Assembly (NCBI GenBank): GCA_000697335.1
Contig: JNEM01013670.1
Coordinates: 1-11,923 of the forward strand
Length of the DNA: 11,923 nucleotides
Direction of reading: 5' to 3'
Origin: Conidiobolus incongruus B7586
Lineage: Eukaryota; Entomophthoromycota; Entomophthoromycetes; Entomophthorales; Conidiobolaceae
This document shows, in pieces, positions 10,095-11,923 of the stretch. The notes under the pieces are model-generated. The model saw nothing but the letters and a program-made list of their open reading frames with translations. It made no database searches and was not told where the DNA came from. Both the position numbers and the translations under genes were made by a program. Position 1 is the stretch's first letter, and every line of letters begins with the position of its first letter.

Positions 10095-10435
10095 ATATAT
10101 ATATTACGGGTCTTCTGAAAAGTAGACTTGTAATAAAGATCACGTAGATTGGATAAAATGGGCCAAGTACCACTAATGAGACACTTTAAAGGGTTTTATT
10201 AAAATATCAAGATGTAGGACTTGGCCCTAATCGAGATGATTGCTGAACAAATATGCTAAGTGACAATTTTATAGTGCTATCAATCTTTAACCAATGTATT
10301 GAAACTCCAATTGCTGTTATACTCTGGAATTTTCCATTTTGCAAGGATTGTTCCCGATATTCGTGAGTGGATTACATCCGGAAACACGACGGACGGTTAG
10401 TTAAATGGCGAGCGGACTCCTGATCCACCATGATA
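10095..10435 (-). other. Sharply bounded normal-complexity island, possible gene relic
   Basis: About 340 bases of mixed composition (GGGCC, CGACGG, GCGAGCGG) stand between AT-rich DNA on the left and almost pure A+T on the right, with a sharp change at about 10435. On the minus strand a frame starts at ATG 10431 (MVDQESARHLTNRPSCF) and is interrupted at codon 20. The same frame is then open from 10371 to 10210, 54 codons with protein-like composition (KFQSITAIGVSIHWLKI). I recognise no family. It may be the relic of a host gene or of a transposon, or a chance frame. An inverted repeat lies within it. No tRNA or rRNA signature was found. Confidence 0.35.
10160..10227. repeat. GC-rich inverted repeat GGGCCAAGT / ACTTGGCCC
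   Basis: GGGCCAAGT (10160-10168) and ACTTGGCCC (10219-10227) are perfect 9-base reverse complements with a 50-base spacer. In DNA this AT-rich, nine GC-containing paired bases are unlikely by chance. They could form a hairpin stem or be paired binding sites. No target-site duplication or longer terminal repeat is visible to make them transposon ends. Confidence 0.55.
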
Positions 10436-11370
10436 TTATATTTAATATTTAATTTTCAAAAAATTCTAATTTTAATAAAATTAATCCAAATTATTATACT
10501 ATTGAATTTATACTATACTACTGTTTAATCTATTTATTAATTAAACTCAAATATTAATAACTTTGAACATAGTTATTGAATTAATTTACTTAATTTCTTG
10601 GTTAAATTTTAATTATATTCAAATATTAGCTATTTTAATATTATTTTCAAATAATATTTATTTATTTATTTATTCAATTTACCTTAATTCAAAAAATTAT
10701 ATTACTTTTATGAAATATTATAGCCTCTAATATTGGGTTCAATTATAAATATATTTAGTTATTGATTTTGATAAAATATTAGACTTCTATTGATTATAAT
10801 CTTTTTTAATTAATTTTTATTACCAAATCCAAAGAGATTATAATAACAATAGCAATAATCCATATTATATTTAAGATCTTTTATATTTAGTTTTTTATTA
10901 TCCTAGCTTATATAGTTTTTTCTCTTTATTATAATTTAAATAATATAAATAATCTTTTTATTGAATAATACTAAATATAAACTACAGATAATTAAATTAA
11001 TATTTAAAAATATAAAAAAAAATAATTTTTTAAATTTTTAATATAATACTCATAAATATAAAATTATAATATTTAAATTATTTTTAACCTAATATTTAAT
11101 TATATTTAATATTATTAATTAAAATCTAATATATTAGGAATAATTAAAACATAATAATAAATATTTTTAATTTAATATTAGATGTTTATTTTATTAAGTT
11201 ATTAGTATATTTAATTATTAAGTTATTTCTTTAAATAGATAAAGATAATTTTAAGATAATATAAAAAAATATAGTTAAAATAATTAAAATTAATTAAAAT
11301 ATTAATAGGTATAATGATAAAGTAATTAGTTAAAATAAGTAATAAAATGATAATAAAAGATAAAAAATTA
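10436..11370. other. Extremely AT-rich block, probably decayed repeat DNA
   Basis: Nearly pure A+T with no gene or readable frame, like 1-1600. It starts abruptly at the end of the island and runs to the LTR-like patch. Its closeness to a copia-type fragment suggests it belongs to old retroelement DNA, but no motif inside it shows this. Confidence 0.45.
10656..10674. repeat. ATTT tetranucleotide microsatellite
   Basis: Nearly five tandem copies of ATTT in the right AT-rich block. Short and likely of no consequence beyond length polymorphism. Confidence 0.7.
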
Positions 11371-11560
11371 TGTTATAAATTGATAACAACTCTCAAAATT
11401 CCCATAAATCATAATATGACTCATTCCCCTATAAATAGTCAGACAATATAATTTTATACATAGGGAGGAGAAATGGATTCTAATATAATTAGTCTATTGA
11501 TCAATCTTTCTTAGTTTAGCTTCCTTTATACCTTGACTTTGCTTAATTAGTTTAATAAAT
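11371..11560 (+). mobile_element. Possible LTR of a fossil retrotransposon
   Basis: A patch of higher complexity starts with TG inside a small inverted repeat (TGTTAT 11371-11376, ATAACA 11383-11388). It continues with CATTCCCC and a good TATA box, TATAAATAG at 11430-11438, then a purine run (GGGAGGAGAAATGG) and a CT-containing tail. This order resembles fungal copia LTRs, which carry a Pol II promoter. The end is not defined and no second copy is present in the window, so it could equally be a stray promoter. The reverse transcriptase fragment lies only about 240 bases away, too close for a full-length element; the copy is therefore incomplete, or the two parts are unrelated. Confidence 0.3.
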
Positions 11561-11719
11561 CTATTGACCATTTAGTATAAATTATAAGATAAAATACTTA
11601 CTAGAATATTTTTAATTTTTAATAATTTAATAAGTCAAATCTTTTTAATATATATAATTTAATTTATAATATTATTAATTTATTAAAACTTTTATAAATT
11701 AAATTCAAATCTGGTAATT
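11561..11719. other. AT-rich sequence between LTR-like patch and reverse transcriptase fragment
   Basis: Nearly pure A+T with no supportable feature. If the two flanking pieces belong to one copy, most of the usual internal region is missing here. Confidence 0.4.
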
Positions 11720-11860
11720 AATTATAAAAAAGGTGATTTTAAAATTTATTAATATTATTTAAGTTTAATTTATAGCTAAAAATTAAAGCTATTATAGATT
11801 AGATTGATGTTGTTTTTTTCAATGGTATTTATCAAATTTATAACTAACTTAAGTTTTTTA
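11720..11860 (+). mobile_element. Decayed Ty1/copia-type reverse transcriptase fragment
   Basis: The stretch at 11803-11841 reads IDVVFFNGIYQIY, which matches the conserved copia reverse transcriptase segment of the type (L/I)DV-x-x-AFLNG...IYM around the first catalytic Asp. The upstream sequence is compatible with further reverse transcriptase remnants. The element is heavily decayed and very AT-rich. It runs on the plus strand and may continue past the window edge. It is old, broken in several places and cannot be functional as seen. The family call rests on this one motif. Confidence 0.5.
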
Positions 11861-11923
11861 ATAATAATAGTAAATTTTATTAACTTTTAAATAAAGATTA
11901 ATATTTTTACTAAGAGTTTTCTT

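Noticed and set aside
10391-10430. tRNA-like look: TAGTTAAATGG followed by ACTCCTGATCC, resembling a D loop and an Arg(CCT) anticodon loop
   Set aside because: The D stem does not pair, the anticodon stem has a mismatch, and no T arm or acceptor stem follows; the next bases are AT-rich DNA.
1-11923. CRISPR array, rRNA, tRNA, telomeric or organellar sequence
   Set aside because: No regularly spaced repeats, no tRNA T-arm consensus, no rRNA-like stretch and no telomere repeat was seen. The phosphatase gene with a spliceosomal intron marks this as nuclear DNA.

Overview
The window looks like a piece of an AT-rich fungal nuclear genome, probably Ascomycota. The case rests on one well-supported gene: a protein tyrosine phosphatase with an N-terminal non-catalytic rhodanese-like domain, the layout of the fungal MAP-kinase phosphatases (Pyp1/Pyp2 of fission yeast, Ptp2/Ptp3 of budding yeast, and relatives in filamentous ascomycetes). 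It has one 55-base intron with GTATGT...TAG borders. The species cannot be read from the sequence. The standard genetic code applies: the 674-codon frame has no internal TAA, TAG or TGA and ends in TGA.

Layout: 1-1600 is extremely AT-rich with no gene. 1640-2920 is an island of normal complexity holding two small, outward-facing candidate genes (minus strand 1662-1895, plus strand 2818-2919) with promoter-like, hairpin-bearing sequence between them. 2920-5530 is an AT-rich desert. 5533-5694 holds a small minus-strand frame that is either a tiny gene or part of the phosphatase 3' UTR. 5794-7873 is the phosphatase (minus strand), with a pyrimidine-rich leader upstream to about 8180. 8300-10090 is AT-rich and empty. 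10095-10435 is a second sharply bounded island with an inverted repeat and a protein-like but interrupted minus-strand frame. 10440 to the end is again extremely AT-rich. It contains an LTR-like or promoter-like patch (11371-11560) and, at the right edge, a decayed Ty1/copia-type reverse transcriptase fragment.

The pattern is a gene-poor stretch of alternating ordinary and almost pure A+T blocks. This is what repeat-induced point mutation (RIP) of old transposons commonly leaves in ascomycetes. The copia fragment inside the right block supports that reading, but RIP itself is inferred. The phosphatase would act on phosphotyrosine in MAP kinases in cytoplasm or nucleus. No other gene here can be tied to it functionally, and no operon-like or defence-system arrangement is visible.
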